A stretch of 5,292 bases of DNA from NCBI RefSeq assembly GCF_937858865.1, contig NZ_CALLYO010000162.1, positions 1 through 5,292 on the forward strand. Reading direction: 5' to 3'. The notes under the pieces were generated by a model. That model was not told where the DNA came from, made no database searches, and saw nothing but the letters and a program-made list of their open reading frames with translations. The translations under genes were made by a program, and so were the position numbers. Source of the DNA: an uncultured Amaricoccus sp. Its GTDB lineage: Bacteria; Pseudomonadota; Alphaproteobacteria; Rhodobacterales; Rhodobacteraceae. Shown here one piece after another: positions 1 through 4,960 of the stretch. How positions within the stretch are numbered: position 1 is the first letter of the stretch; every line of letters starts with the position of its first letter.

Positions 1-116
1 ATCACGCTCTTGCCCGAGCCGGTCGGCGCGACCACGAGCGGCGAGCCGCGCCCGGCGCGGAACCATGCATAGAGCGCGTCGATCGCCGCGCGCTGGTAGT
101 CGCGCAGCTCGATCAT
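1..116 (-). CDS. DEAD/DEAH-box (SF2) helicase, N-terminal 38 residues only
   Basis: This is the start of a superfamily 2 helicase that runs off the left edge of the window. The visible protein begins MIELRDYQRAAIDAL, the usual 'RDYQ' entry of phage SF2 helicases, and then has a complete Walker A motif, APTGSGKS (residues 30-37), which binds the ATP phosphates. No later helicase motif is in the window. I chose the ATG at 116 because it overlaps the upstream TSCPD gene's stop as ATGA, which favours translational coupling; an in-frame ATG at 128 would add only four residues (MGGG). It is the last visible gene of the leftward operon. By family and context it probably unwinds DNA during phage replication or recombination. 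The family call is firm, but the subfamily cannot be settled from 38 residues. Confidence 0.9.
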   Translation of the reverse strand, partial: MIELRDYQRAAIDALYAWFRAGRGSPLVVAPTGSGKSV

Positions 117-460
117 GCCGCCGCCCATGGCATCGCCGGCGCCGGCTCGAGCGCGGCGAGGATGGCACCCACCGGGCTCGCCGGGCCCTCGCCCTTCACC
201 CCGTTCTCCCAGACCGGAACTGTCGACAGCGAGCGCGCCAGCGCAGCGGGGGCGATGCCGTGCTGCAGGGCAATCGAGATCACGATGCAGGCATCGTCGA
301 TGAAGGCCGCCATCGCCGAGCCGGTCTTCTGGCCGTCGGCGAACACCTCGAGCGGCCGGCCGGCATCATCGTAGCCGACGCAGACGGTGAAGGCCTGGCC
401 GGCGAAGGCGATGTCGCGGATCAGATTGCGCCGGCGGTCCGGAAGCCTGGTCCGTGTCAT
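113..460 (-). CDS. Stand-alone TSCPD-domain protein (NrdJ C-terminal-like)
   Basis: This 115-residue protein matches the pattern of the TSCPD domain, found at the C-terminus of class II (B12-dependent) ribonucleotide reductases and as free small proteins in phages and prophages. Visible landmarks are the RLPDRRR opening, a FTVCVGYDDAGRPLEVFADG strand pair (about 24-43), the KTGSAMAAFIDDA helix, and ISIALQHGIAPAALARSL, ending in the characteristic ASPVGAIL segment (about 94-101). No ribonucleotide reductase catalytic barrel is present, so it cannot reduce nucleotides by itself. The ATG at 460 overlaps the upstream gene's stop as ATGA, and its own stop overlaps the helicase start in the same way. 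A role in nucleotide supply or in controlling a host reductase is inference only. The domain call rests on pattern recognition, not on a search. Confidence 0.75.
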   Translation of the reverse strand: MTRTRLPDRRRNLIRDIAFAGQAFTVCVGYDDAGRPLEVFADGQKTGSAMAAFIDDACIVISIALQHGIAPAALARSLSTVPVWENGVKGEGPASPVGAILAALEPAPAMPWAAA

Positions 461-699
461 CGCGCGCCGCCCCGCTTCCAGGTGCGCTGCGCGACGTAGA
501 GAATCTGGGACGGCGATGCGCGGCGCTGCACCAGCGCCACCAGCCCCTTCTCGTGGAGCTGCCGCGCCGCCTTCATGACCCGCCCGCGCGCCCGATCCTC
601 CTCCGGCGACAGGACAACCCCGGTGCTGGCGACGGCATAGACGAAGCTCTCGCCCCGCTCGGCCGCATTCGCCCAGCGGCCCAGCTCAGCTTCGGTCAT
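457..699 (-). CDS. Small hypothetical phage protein, possible winged helix
   Basis: I do not recognise this protein by name. From the ATG at 699 it is 80 residues, starting MTEAELGRWANAAERGE. The middle reads as a helix (RARGRVMKAARQLHEKGL) followed by two short strands (VALVQRR and ILYVAQR). This is what a small winged-helix DNA-binding fold would look like, and proteins of this size and style are common in phage early operons. A GTG at 708 is an in-frame alternative that adds three residues. I prefer 699 because GGGTGAG lies 4 bases upstream of it, whereas 708 has no convincing ribosome site. It overlaps the end of the upstream nuclease gene by 14 bases, and its stop overlaps the TSCPD start as ATGA, so it is almost certainly translated as part of the operon. 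Confidence 0.65.
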   Translation of the reverse strand: MTEAELGRWANAAERGESFVYAVASTGVVLSPEEDRARGRVMKAARQLHEKGLVALVQRRASPSQILYVAQRTWKRGGAR

Positions 700-1645
700 G
701 CTGCTCACCCGCGGCGCCGTCGATCCAGGTGGTCCCGTCGGGAAGGCGGTAGGTGACCGTCTCGGCCTCGGGGTCGGCGTCGACCTGTTCGCCGGGAACC
801 AGCGCGGGCAGGAACAGATGCACCGGGCAGTCCATGCCTTCCTGCTGGCGCTGCGGGCTCCGCGGCTCGTCGAGCCTCATGCAATGCCCGGCGCCGTCGC
901 GGCCGAACGCGAAGTGGAGGCAGGTCCGGCAGTGCCGCCGCGGCATCGCCGCCTCAAAGCAGAGCGCCTTGTGCCGGCAGAACCGGCAGGGTGGGCGCTC
1001 GGCATTGTCGGCGATCTTTAGCGGCGCCTCGTGCTCGGCGACCAGCCGCTCGACCCGCGCCTCCTGGCGGTTCGCTTCCTCGACGTCGAGGCGGACCCGC
1101 TCGACGAGGATTTCCTCGGTGTCCTTGTTGACCGTTACGTAAGCGCCGCGGGCGATGCCGAGCGCGGCCATGCCGGCGTGGAGCTGATGCCAGTGTTCGG
1201 GCTTCGCCTTCGCTACCCCGTGCTTCTGCACGGCGCGCCAATCGGCGGCCTTCATCGACTTGATCTCGATGACGTGCTCGGTCTTCCTCGCTTCGAGGAA
1301 GCCTCGGCCGATCGCGTCGACCTTGCCGCGCAGCCAGCCGCCGGCGAGCGCGAAGCGCTCCTGCTCGCGGCCGAGCTCGACGCCGGCGCGGCGGAGATCA
1401 GCGAGCACACGCTCTTCCTCGATGTCACCGCGCTCGAAGATCCTGAGCTGCCGCCCGGTCGGCGCCTCCTGCGGCGACGTCCATCGCAGCGTGAGCCAGA
1501 TCTGACGGTCGCAGGACGTGCCCAGCGCCGAGGCGCCGATGCCGTAGCCCTCGTAGGCCGAGCGCGGATCGGCCGCGGCCTCGGCCTCGCGGGCGCGCCA
1601 GATCGCATCGACTGTCGGTTGCGCGGGGGGCGGGAGGGCGACCAT
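686..1645 (-). CDS. Cas4/RecB-like PD-(D/E)XK exonuclease with Fe-S cluster and extra Cys module
   Basis: This 319-residue protein has the hallmarks of a RecB/Cas4-type nuclease. Cys45 (in TSCDRQIW) and the C-x2-C-x5-C group Cys220, Cys223 and Cys229 are placed like the four ligands of the Fe-S cluster that clamps such folds. The catalytic core shows acidic residues at 74-78, Asp110 in GKVDA, and Glu127-Ile-Lys129 in VIEIKS. An HWHQLHAGM helix follows (151-159), with the conserved Gln154. A further module holds Cys239-x2-Cys242-x12-Cys255-x17-Cys273, ending CPVHLFLPAL, and looks like a second metal site. In phage early operons such proteins are taken as exonucleases that make ssDNA for annealing or replication. 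The ATG at 1645 has GGGGAGG 7 bases upstream and overlaps the previous stop as TGATG. A CRISPR Cas4 role is unlikely because no cas1, cas2 or repeats are present. Confidence 0.88.
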   Translation of the reverse strand: MVALPPPAQPTVDAIWRAREAEAAADPRSAYEGYGIGASALGTSCDRQIWLTLRWTSPQEAPTGRQLRIFERGDIEEERVLADLRRAGVELGREQERFALAGGWLRGKVDAIGRGFLEARKTEHVIEIKSMKAADWRAVQKHGVAKAKPEHWHQLHAGMAALGIARGAYVTVNKDTEEILVERVRLDVEEANRQEARVERLVAEHEAPLKIADNAERPPCRFCRHKALCFEAAMPRRHCRTCLHFAFGRDGAGHCMRLDEPRSPQRQQEGMDCPVHLFLPALVPGEQVDADPEAETVTYRLPDGTTWIDGAAGEQHDRS

Positions 1646-2133
1646 CAGACCGCCTCCCCGAGGGTGCGGCTCACGCCCACGGCCCGCGCCTGGCGGAGCC
1701 TCCGCTCGCGGGCGCCGGGACCGGCGGAGCTCGCGGCCACGCCAGCTGCGGGCTTGTAGCCCTTCGGCTCGTTGCGCTCGGGGTTGTCCTTCTGGAAGCC
1801 GAGCTTCACCAGCATCGGGATGCCGTGCAGTTCTTCGGTGTCGGCGACCCGCAGCCGGCCGGCGGCGTGGCAGATCGAGTTGAGCTCGCGCTGGGCCATC
1901 TCCACAGTGGTCGCGCTCGGGTTCCAGAGATTGAGTGTGGTCCAGAACCGCCGGCCCTTGTGCGCGCCGTCGAGGACCTCGAACTCGAGCTCGACCTTGC
2001 GGCCATCGCCCTTCTTGGTGTCCGAGACGTCGCTCCGTGCGATCGCGGCCAGATACTCGCCCGCCGGCAGCGCCGAGCGATCGCTCATCTGCTCGCCCTG
2101 GCTGGCGTCGTAGGTTCCTCCGAGACTTGCCAT
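1645..2133 (-). CDS. DUF669 family protein, probable phage ssDNA-binding protein; C-terminus possibly frameshifted
   Basis: This 162-residue protein carries a clear DUF669 core: LPAGEYLAAIARSDVSDTKK (about 22-41), VELEFEVLDGAHKGRRFW (47-64), then LNLWNPSATTVEMAQRELN (67-85), ICHAAG (87-92) and EELHGIPMLVKLGFQKDNPE. DUF669 proteins sit beside phage recombinases and are widely treated as ssDNA-binding proteins. The ATG at 2133 has GAGAGGA 5 bases upstream, placed in the short gap after the ATPase gene. The tail after residue 128 is odd. In this frame it is arginine-rich (ARERRLRQARAVGVSRTL), whereas the +1 frame of the same DNA reads PAPASGGSARRGPWA and stops at 1673-1671. The +1 version is the Pro/Ala-rich, Trp-ended kind of tail expected here, so a one-base insertion, natural or sequencing error, is possible. 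The core call is firm; the tail is uncertain. Confidence 0.88.
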   Translation of the reverse strand: MASLGGTYDASQGEQMSDRSALPAGEYLAAIARSDVSDTKKGDGRKVELEFEVLDGAHKGRRFWTTLNLWNPSATTVEMAQRELNSICHAAGRLRVADTEELHGIPMLVKLGFQKDNPERNEPKGYKPAAGVAASSAGPGARERRLRQARAVGVSRTLGEAV

Positions 2134-2143
2134 GTCGGTCCTC

Positions 2144-2938
2144 TCAGGCTGCGGTGGCGGAACGGTGGCCGGGCAGGTGCGGCGCGAGCGCGGCGTAGCC
2201 CTGGCCCTTCTTGATCAGCACACTGTCGGGCATGTCGAAGCGGTTCTTGGCGGTGAAGGCGGGCCGCTCGGCGAGGTGCAGGGTGCGCGTGCCGGACCCG
2301 CTAGCCTTTGCGGTCTCCTTGGCGAAGCCGCCCTTCTCCTTCCGGATGGTGGTGACGTAGTTCATGAAGCCGACGACGTCGGCGTTCTCGATCACCATCT
2401 CTGCCGCGCGCTTGTGAAGGCGCAGGCGATAGCGGTCGTAGCTGTCGCGCTCGGGATCCGAGAAGGTCTTGATCTCCTCGTGCGCCAGCAAAACGACCGT
2501 CATGCCCCGGTGGTCGCGCAGGTTGTTCATACCCCGCAGGAACCGGTGCCAGAGCTCGTCGGCCTTCACGTAGCCCTTGCCGAAGCCGAAGTCCTCGATG
2601 GTCTCGAAGACCTCCTTGTCGGTGCTGTGGCGCCGGCAGGTCTCGGCCCAGATGATGGGCTCGAGCCAGTCGAGACTGTCGACCACCACCGTCCTGAAGG
2701 TGTGATCGCCGGAGTAGAGAAGCTCGATGGCCTCCTCGACCTGGCGGAACTCGGTGAACGGCTCGTCCGCGAAGGTGGTGAGTTCGAGCGTGCCCGCGCC
2801 TTCCTCGGTCTGGATGAAGATCGGGTCGGGAAACTCGGCCGCGAGGCTGGTCTTGCCGATGCCCGGCACCCCGTAGATGACGATCCGCGGCGGCTTGTCC
2901 GACTTGCGCCGGACGAGGTTCGAGAGCGACAGCGCCAT
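2144..2938 (-). CDS. Sak4-like / AAA_24 P-loop ATPase, phage recombination protein
   Basis: This is a 264-residue RecA-fold ATPase of the phage 'nucleotide-binding protein' type (AAA_24, related to Sak4 single-strand annealing proteins). The Walker A motif is YGVPGIGKTS (residues about 22-31) and the Walker B motif is TVVVDSLDW (about 83-91). A VLLAHEE strand (about 149-155) sits where RecA-fold enzymes carry the sensing motif. The stretch ending KRAAEMVIENADVVGF is typical of the family. The ATG at 2938 is chosen over the GTG at 2944 because GAGGAG ends 5 bases before the ATG but runs directly into the GTG. The gene sits 10 bases upstream of the DUF669 gene, a partnership seen in many phages, which suggests that the ATPase and a ssDNA-binding protein work together in homologous annealing. 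Assignment to Sak4 rather than another AAA_24 subgroup is inference. Confidence 0.87.
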   Translation of the reverse strand: MALSLSNLVRRKSDKPPRIVIYGVPGIGKTSLAAEFPDPIFIQTEEGAGTLELTTFADEPFTEFRQVEEAIELLYSGDHTFRTVVVDSLDWLEPIIWAETCRRHSTDKEVFETIEDFGFGKGYVKADELWHRFLRGMNNLRDHRGMTVVLLAHEEIKTFSDPERDSYDRYRLRLHKRAAEMVIENADVVGFMNYVTTIRKEKGGFAKETAKASGSGTRTLHLAERPAFTAKNRFDMPDSVLIKKGQGYAALAPHLPGHRSATAA

Positions 2939-3007
2939 GGGCACTCCTCGTTTGTCGCCGCCGGCTGGTGGGTGTCTGCCCAGACCTCCACCGCCGGAAA
3001 ACCGGTG
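2939..3007. other. Largest intergenic gap of the leftward operon
   Basis: This 69-base gap separates the DUF1064 stop from the ATPase ATG. It holds the strong GAGGAG ribosome site of the ATPase gene and a GTCTG-CC-CAGAC dyad at 2974-2985. One arm of a 7-bp inverted repeat (CCGCCGG at 2991-2997, CCGGCGG at 3011-3017) also lies here, and the other arm is inside the end of the DUF1064 gene. No U-run follows the hairpin in the transcribed direction, so it is not a convincing terminator. It could modestly reduce read-through or protect an mRNA end. GC-rich dyads of this size also arise by chance. Confidence 0.4.
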
Positions 3008-3349
3008 CTACCGGCGGCGTGGTCTGCCCGCTCCTGCGGCGGGAATCTCGGTGATGACGAGGCCCGGGTGGCAGGCCTCGGCGAGCTTGCGCTTCAGGCG
3101 GTAGACCGCCGTGCGCACGCCCTTGACGTCCTCGACCACCGACGCGCCGTCGCGGCGGTAGCGGAAATCGGCGACGTAGCTGCAGATCTTCGCGCCGGCG
3201 ACGATGCAGTCGAAGCGCGGTTGCAGCTCGAGCCCGGCGATCTTGCCGGCGCGCTCGAGCGCAGCCAGCGTCGCGTAGCGCCTGCCCTCGGCGGTGCTGT
3301 CGAAGCGGTGGCCGTCGATCTCGACGCTGCGGGCGTTGAACTTGGTCAT
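3008..3349 (-). CDS. DUF1064 phage endonuclease-like protein (PD-(D/E)XK type)
   Basis: This 113-residue protein has the DUF1064 pattern throughout: a basic opening with FDSTAEGRRYATL (16-28), LELQPRF (40-46), ICSYVADFRYRR (55-66), VVEDVKGVRTAVYRLKRKL (71-89) and a closing LVITEIP strand. The likely nuclease triad is Glu21, Asp61 and the E-D-V-K group at 73-76, fitting a compact PD-(D/E)XK fold. Family members occur in phage replication and recombination operons, and a role as a structure-specific or resolvase-like nuclease has been suggested from fold similarity. The exact substrate is not known to me. The ATG at 3349 overlaps the upstream HTH gene's stop as ATGA and has GGGGAG 8 bases upstream. 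The fold assignment is sound, while the substrate is inference. Confidence 0.88.
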   Translation of the reverse strand: MTKFNARSVEIDGHRFDSTAEGRRYATLAALERAGKIAGLELQPRFDCIVAGAKICSYVADFRYRRDGASVVEDVKGVRTAVYRLKRKLAEACHPGLVITEIPAAGAGRPRRR

Positions 3350-3588
3350 GCGGCGCGCTCCCCGGGCGCGGGCGGCGGGAGCGGGAGGAACCGGAAGAGT
3401 TCGGGCTCGGGCCGCGCGACCCCCACCTCGTCGGCAAGCGAGCAGAAGGCGCGGTAGAGCCGGCTGGGGAACTTACCGTCCTCGGCGGTGATCCAGCCGT
3501 GCACCGTCGAGTCGGGCTTACCCAACCGCAGTGCCACCTTCTGGTAGCCGCCGAGCGCGAGAATAAAACGACGAGGATTGATCGACAT
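3346..3588 (-). CDS. Cro/YdaS-like small HTH regulator, first gene of leftward operon
   Basis: This is an 80-residue protein with a helix-turn-helix near its start: FILALGGYQKVALRLGKPD (about 8-26), then STVHGWITAEDGKFPSRLYR (27-46). This resembles the YdaS/Cro-like proteins that phages place as the first gene opposite the repressor. The C-terminus is proline-rich (LPLPPPAPGE) and probably unstructured. The ATG at 3588 is preferred over a longer frame opening at 3870, which would run back through the divergent promoter and into the repressor gene. The usual ribosome site GGGAGG lies only one base from this ATG, and the promoter-like elements put the predicted transcript start on the ATG itself, so translation may be leaderless. 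An in-frame ATG at 3648 (100 residues) is a less likely start. It probably competes with the repressor for the operators upstream. Confidence 0.78.
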   Translation of the reverse strand: MSINPRRFILALGGYQKVALRLGKPDSTVHGWITAEDGKFPSRLYRAFCSLADEVGVARPEPELFRFLPLPPPAPGERAA

Positions 3589-3594
3589 GCCTCC

Positions 3595-3623
3595 CGGATA
3601 ATGCGGAAAATGCGGATTGACAA
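3595..3623 (-). promoter_or_regulatory. Leftward early promoter candidate
   Basis: On the minus strand TTGTCA (3623-3618) is followed by a 17-base spacer and TATCCG (3600-3595). The -35 matches the consensus at five of six positions, while the -10 is weak. The first base expected to be transcribed, six to seven bases past the -10, falls on the ATG at 3588. The spacer is filled exactly by the repeated ATGCGGA site, so a protein bound there would block RNA polymerase. This is probably the promoter of the recombination operon. Confidence 0.55.
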
Positions 3624-3634
3624 TATGCGGAAAA
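3601..3634. repeat. ATGCGGA operator-like repeat cluster
   Basis: ATGCGGA occurs three times in 31 bases, starting at 3601, 3610 and 3625, and the longer ATGCGGAAAA is identical at 3601 and 3625. The first two form a 17-bp unit (3601-3617) that matches 15 of 17 bases of the dyad at 5038-5054. The cluster overlaps both -35-like elements. Operator sites for the repressor, the Cro-like protein or both are the natural reading. Confidence 0.6.
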
Positions 3635-3650
3635 CGATCCCCTCGCATTC

Positions 3651-3660
3651 TTTCCGGAAA
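3651..3660. promoter_or_regulatory. TTTCCGGAAA perfect palindrome
   Basis: This 10-bp perfect palindrome lies 45 bases before the repressor's GTG, and a related half (GTCGGAAAG) follows it at 3662-3670. TCCGGAAAA recurs at 5007-5015 in the second control region. It may be a second operator class that controls the repressor gene itself. No binding protein can be assigned. Confidence 0.4.
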
Positions 3661-3704
3661 AGTCGGAAAGTGCCGCGAGTCGGGCCGAATGTGAGGGGCA
3701 TGCA

Positions 3705-4040
3705 GTGGACGTTGAGAAAGCCCGGGCGCTGGCGCGATACCGAGACATCTCGCTTGAGGCGACCGCCTTCCGGCTGCGCGCGGTAAGGATGGCGCTCGGC
3801 GTGACGCAGAAGGACATGGCCGAAGCGCTCGATCTGCCTTCCTCGACCTACGCCGACTACGAGCGGGCACGGGTCTACCCGTCGCATGCCGCGGTGAGCC
3901 ATTTCCGCTGGCGGCACGAGATCACCTTCGATTTCATTCTTTACGGCGACCCTCGGCACCTGCCGCTCGAAACAGCCGAGCGCATCTACAACGCCATGCT
4001 CGAACTCGACGCGCGATCCGATCTGCAGGCGCGAGGATAG
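3705..4040 (+). CDS. XRE-family phage repressor
   Basis: This is a 111-residue single-domain regulator. An N-terminal helix leads into an XRE-type helix-turn-helix: FRLRAVRMALGVTQKDMAEA (22-41) with the turn and recognition helix LDLPSSTYADYERA (42-55), then a supporting segment ending FDFILYGDPRH (75-85). A short charged helix closes the protein. It has no LexA-type peptidase domain, so it should not be inactivated by RecA-stimulated self-cleavage, and induction would need another route. The GTG at 3705 is chosen because GAGGGG sits 6 bases upstream. The nearby ATG at 3700 is in another frame, and the next in-frame ATG would cut into the DNA-binding domain. It diverges from the Cro-like gene and probably represses the leftward operon, and perhaps also the similar site near 5040. 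Confidence 0.85.
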   Translation: MDVEKARALARYRDISLEATAFRLRAVRMALGVTQKDMAEALDLPSSTYADYERARVYPSHAAVSHFRWRHEITFDFILYGDPRHLPLETAERIYNAMLELDARSDLQARG

Positions 4041-4175
4041 CCTCTACGCGCACTCCGAAACCGATCGCGGCGGCCAGGGCGATCTGGTGCAATAGCGGGC
4101 GGCTCAACGATCGTTTCCCATCGGCATGCGGTTTTCGAGGAGCAATGATCGCCTTAAGGTTGTGTCGCAATATCC

Positions 4176-4204
4176 GGATTTCCACGCACTCGACGTGGGA
4201 ATCC
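4176..4204. terminator. Hairpin between convergent repressor and LuxR genes
   Basis: GGATTTCCACG (4176-4186) and CGTGGGAATCC (4194-4204) pair over 11 bases, with one G-T wobble, around a 7-base loop. The hairpin begins 5 bases past the LuxR gene's stop, on its downstream side, and lies 135 bases past the repressor stop. There is no T-run on either strand, so it may act as a weak or bidirectional terminator or as an mRNA 3'-end protector. Otherwise 4041-4209 holds nothing I can support as a gene. Confidence 0.5.
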
Positions 4205-4209
4205 ACGCC

Positions 4210-4944
4210 TCAGAGGATCAGGCCAAGCGCGACCGCCTTGGCGGCGGCCTCGACGGTCGTGCGGCTCTTCAACTTGCCCCGTGTCCGCCGGAGGCGATCC
4301 TCGGTTCCGCGCGCAGTAAGGCCGACTTCCGCTGCAAGCGCTTCGGTGCGCATGCCGCACACCATCCCGAGCAGAAGCTCGTGCTCGGCGGCCGCGAGCC
4401 GGATCGGCTGCTCGGCCGACAGGTCGACGGATGAGTAGGCCAGGTGGAAATCCTGCAGGTCCCGGCGCACGTCGGTGACGTAGGCGTTGGTCAGTGGTTG
4501 CTCGAGCGGCGCGTTGATCAGGAAGACGCCCCGTCGCCCGCAGGGTCCGAAGGTCGGCACCTCGAAGCCGTGCCACCACCCCTCGCCGATGAACCGGCTC
4601 ATGTGCGCCTCATACTCCTGCCTGGCGGAACGCAGGGGTTCGGGAATATCTTCGGCTGCGCCGCCGCCCGTCGAGAAGCGGGTGGGCTCCGGCCGACGCA
4701 GCCGCTCCGCGAGATCGTAGAGAAGCAAGTGACGCCGATTCTCGACGAAATCGATGGCGAGCGGGCGCAGCGCCGGGCTGGCTGAGACCTTCAGCCTCAA
4801 GCCGGCGGCTGATGGCGCGAGATGGACGTAGCGCGCCTTGGTGATTCCGTGCCGCCCGAGCAGCGTGTCCCGGAGATGATCGAACAGGTCGACCAGCTCC
4901 GGTGCGTTCCGGTCGATAACCTCAGATTCGCGGATGTGCCGCAT
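4210..4944 (-). CDS. LuxR-family transcriptional regulator with degenerate autoinducer-binding-like domain
   Basis: This 244-residue protein has the two-domain LuxR build. Residues 10-165 resemble an autoinducer-binding domain, most clearly at GWWHGFEVPTFGPCGRRGVF (122-141), which matches the family's 'G-x-VP-x-x-G-x-G-x-x-G' strand. Residues 180-244 form a GerE/LuxR helix-turn-helix: LLGMVCGMRTEALAAEVGLT (191-210), the recognition region ARGTEDRLRRTRGKLKSRTT, and the family's closing AVALGLI. The usual Trp-x3-Tyr and Asp-Pro ligand residues are not evident around 55-80, so acyl-homoserine lactone binding is doubtful. No luxI-type synthase is in the window. The ATG at 4944 has GAGGA 7 bases upstream. 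The gene runs toward the repressor, is divergent from the gene at 5097, and may regulate that gene, itself, or the element's response to its host. Confidence 0.82.
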   Translation of the reverse strand: MRHIRESEVIDRNAPELVDLFDHLRDTLLGRHGITKARYVHLAPSAAGLRLKVSASPALRPLAIDFVENRRHLLLYDLAERLRRPEPTRFSTGGGAAEDIPEPLRSARQEYEAHMSRFIGEGWWHGFEVPTFGPCGRRGVFLINAPLEQPLTNAYVTDVRRDLQDFHLAYSSVDLSAEQPIRLAAAEHELLLGMVCGMRTEALAAEVGLTARGTEDRLRRTRGKLKSRTTVEAAAKAVALGLIL

Positions 4945-4960
4945 GGCGATTCCTCATGCC

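Larger units (their letters stand above)
3589..3704. promoter_or_regulatory. Divergent lysogeny control region between Cro-like gene and repressor
   Basis: This 116-base region separates two diverging start codons and is much richer in A and T than the genes around it. It contains three ATGCGGA units (starting 3601, 3610, 3625), the self-complementary ATTG-A-CAAT at 3616-3624 that supplies TTGACA rightward and TTGTCA leftward, and a perfect 10-bp palindrome TTTCCGGAAA at 3651-3660. GAGGGG, the repressor gene's ribosome site, lies 6 bases before its GTG. The layout fits a phage genetic switch. Which protein binds which repeat cannot be told from sequence. Confidence 0.75.

Noticed and set aside
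686..1645. CRISPR-associated Cas4
   Set aside because: No repeats, cas1 or cas2 are present, and the neighbours are phage recombination genes; the Cas4-like fold is common in phage exonucleases.
1031..1759. 242-codon plus-strand open frame opposite the nuclease
   Set aside because: It is antisense to the Cas4-like gene, whose catalytic and Cys motifs are intact; no domain is visible in the shadow frame.
2991..3017. Rho-independent terminator at the end of the DUF1064 gene
   Set aside because: The stem is only 7 bp, no U-run follows, and the downstream ATPase gene has its own strong ribosome site, so read-through is expected.
2132..3457. 441-codon plus-strand open frame opposite the ATPase and DUF1064 genes
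   Set aside because: It is antisense to two genes with clear Walker and nuclease motifs and shows no recognisable domain; long shadow frames are expected at this GC content.
3346..3870. Long 174-residue version of the Cro-like protein
   Set aside because: It would extend back through the operator region and overlap the divergent repressor; the added residues look non-coding, and 3588 gives a family-typical length.
2301..3959. 552-codon minus-strand open frame
   Set aside because: It runs out of frame through the ATPase, DUF1064 and Cro-like genes and across the divergent promoter; its translation is low-complexity and rich in Arg, Pro and Ala.
3705..4040. LexA/CI-type self-cleaving repressor
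   Set aside because: At 111 residues there is no room for the peptidase domain, and no Ala-Gly cleavage site with Ser-Lys dyad is visible.
4930..4944. GCGGAT-GTG-CCGCAT over the LuxR start codon as a further operator copy
   Set aside because: The half-sites are everted relative to the 5038 dyad and lie inside coding sequence; chance resemblance is more likely.
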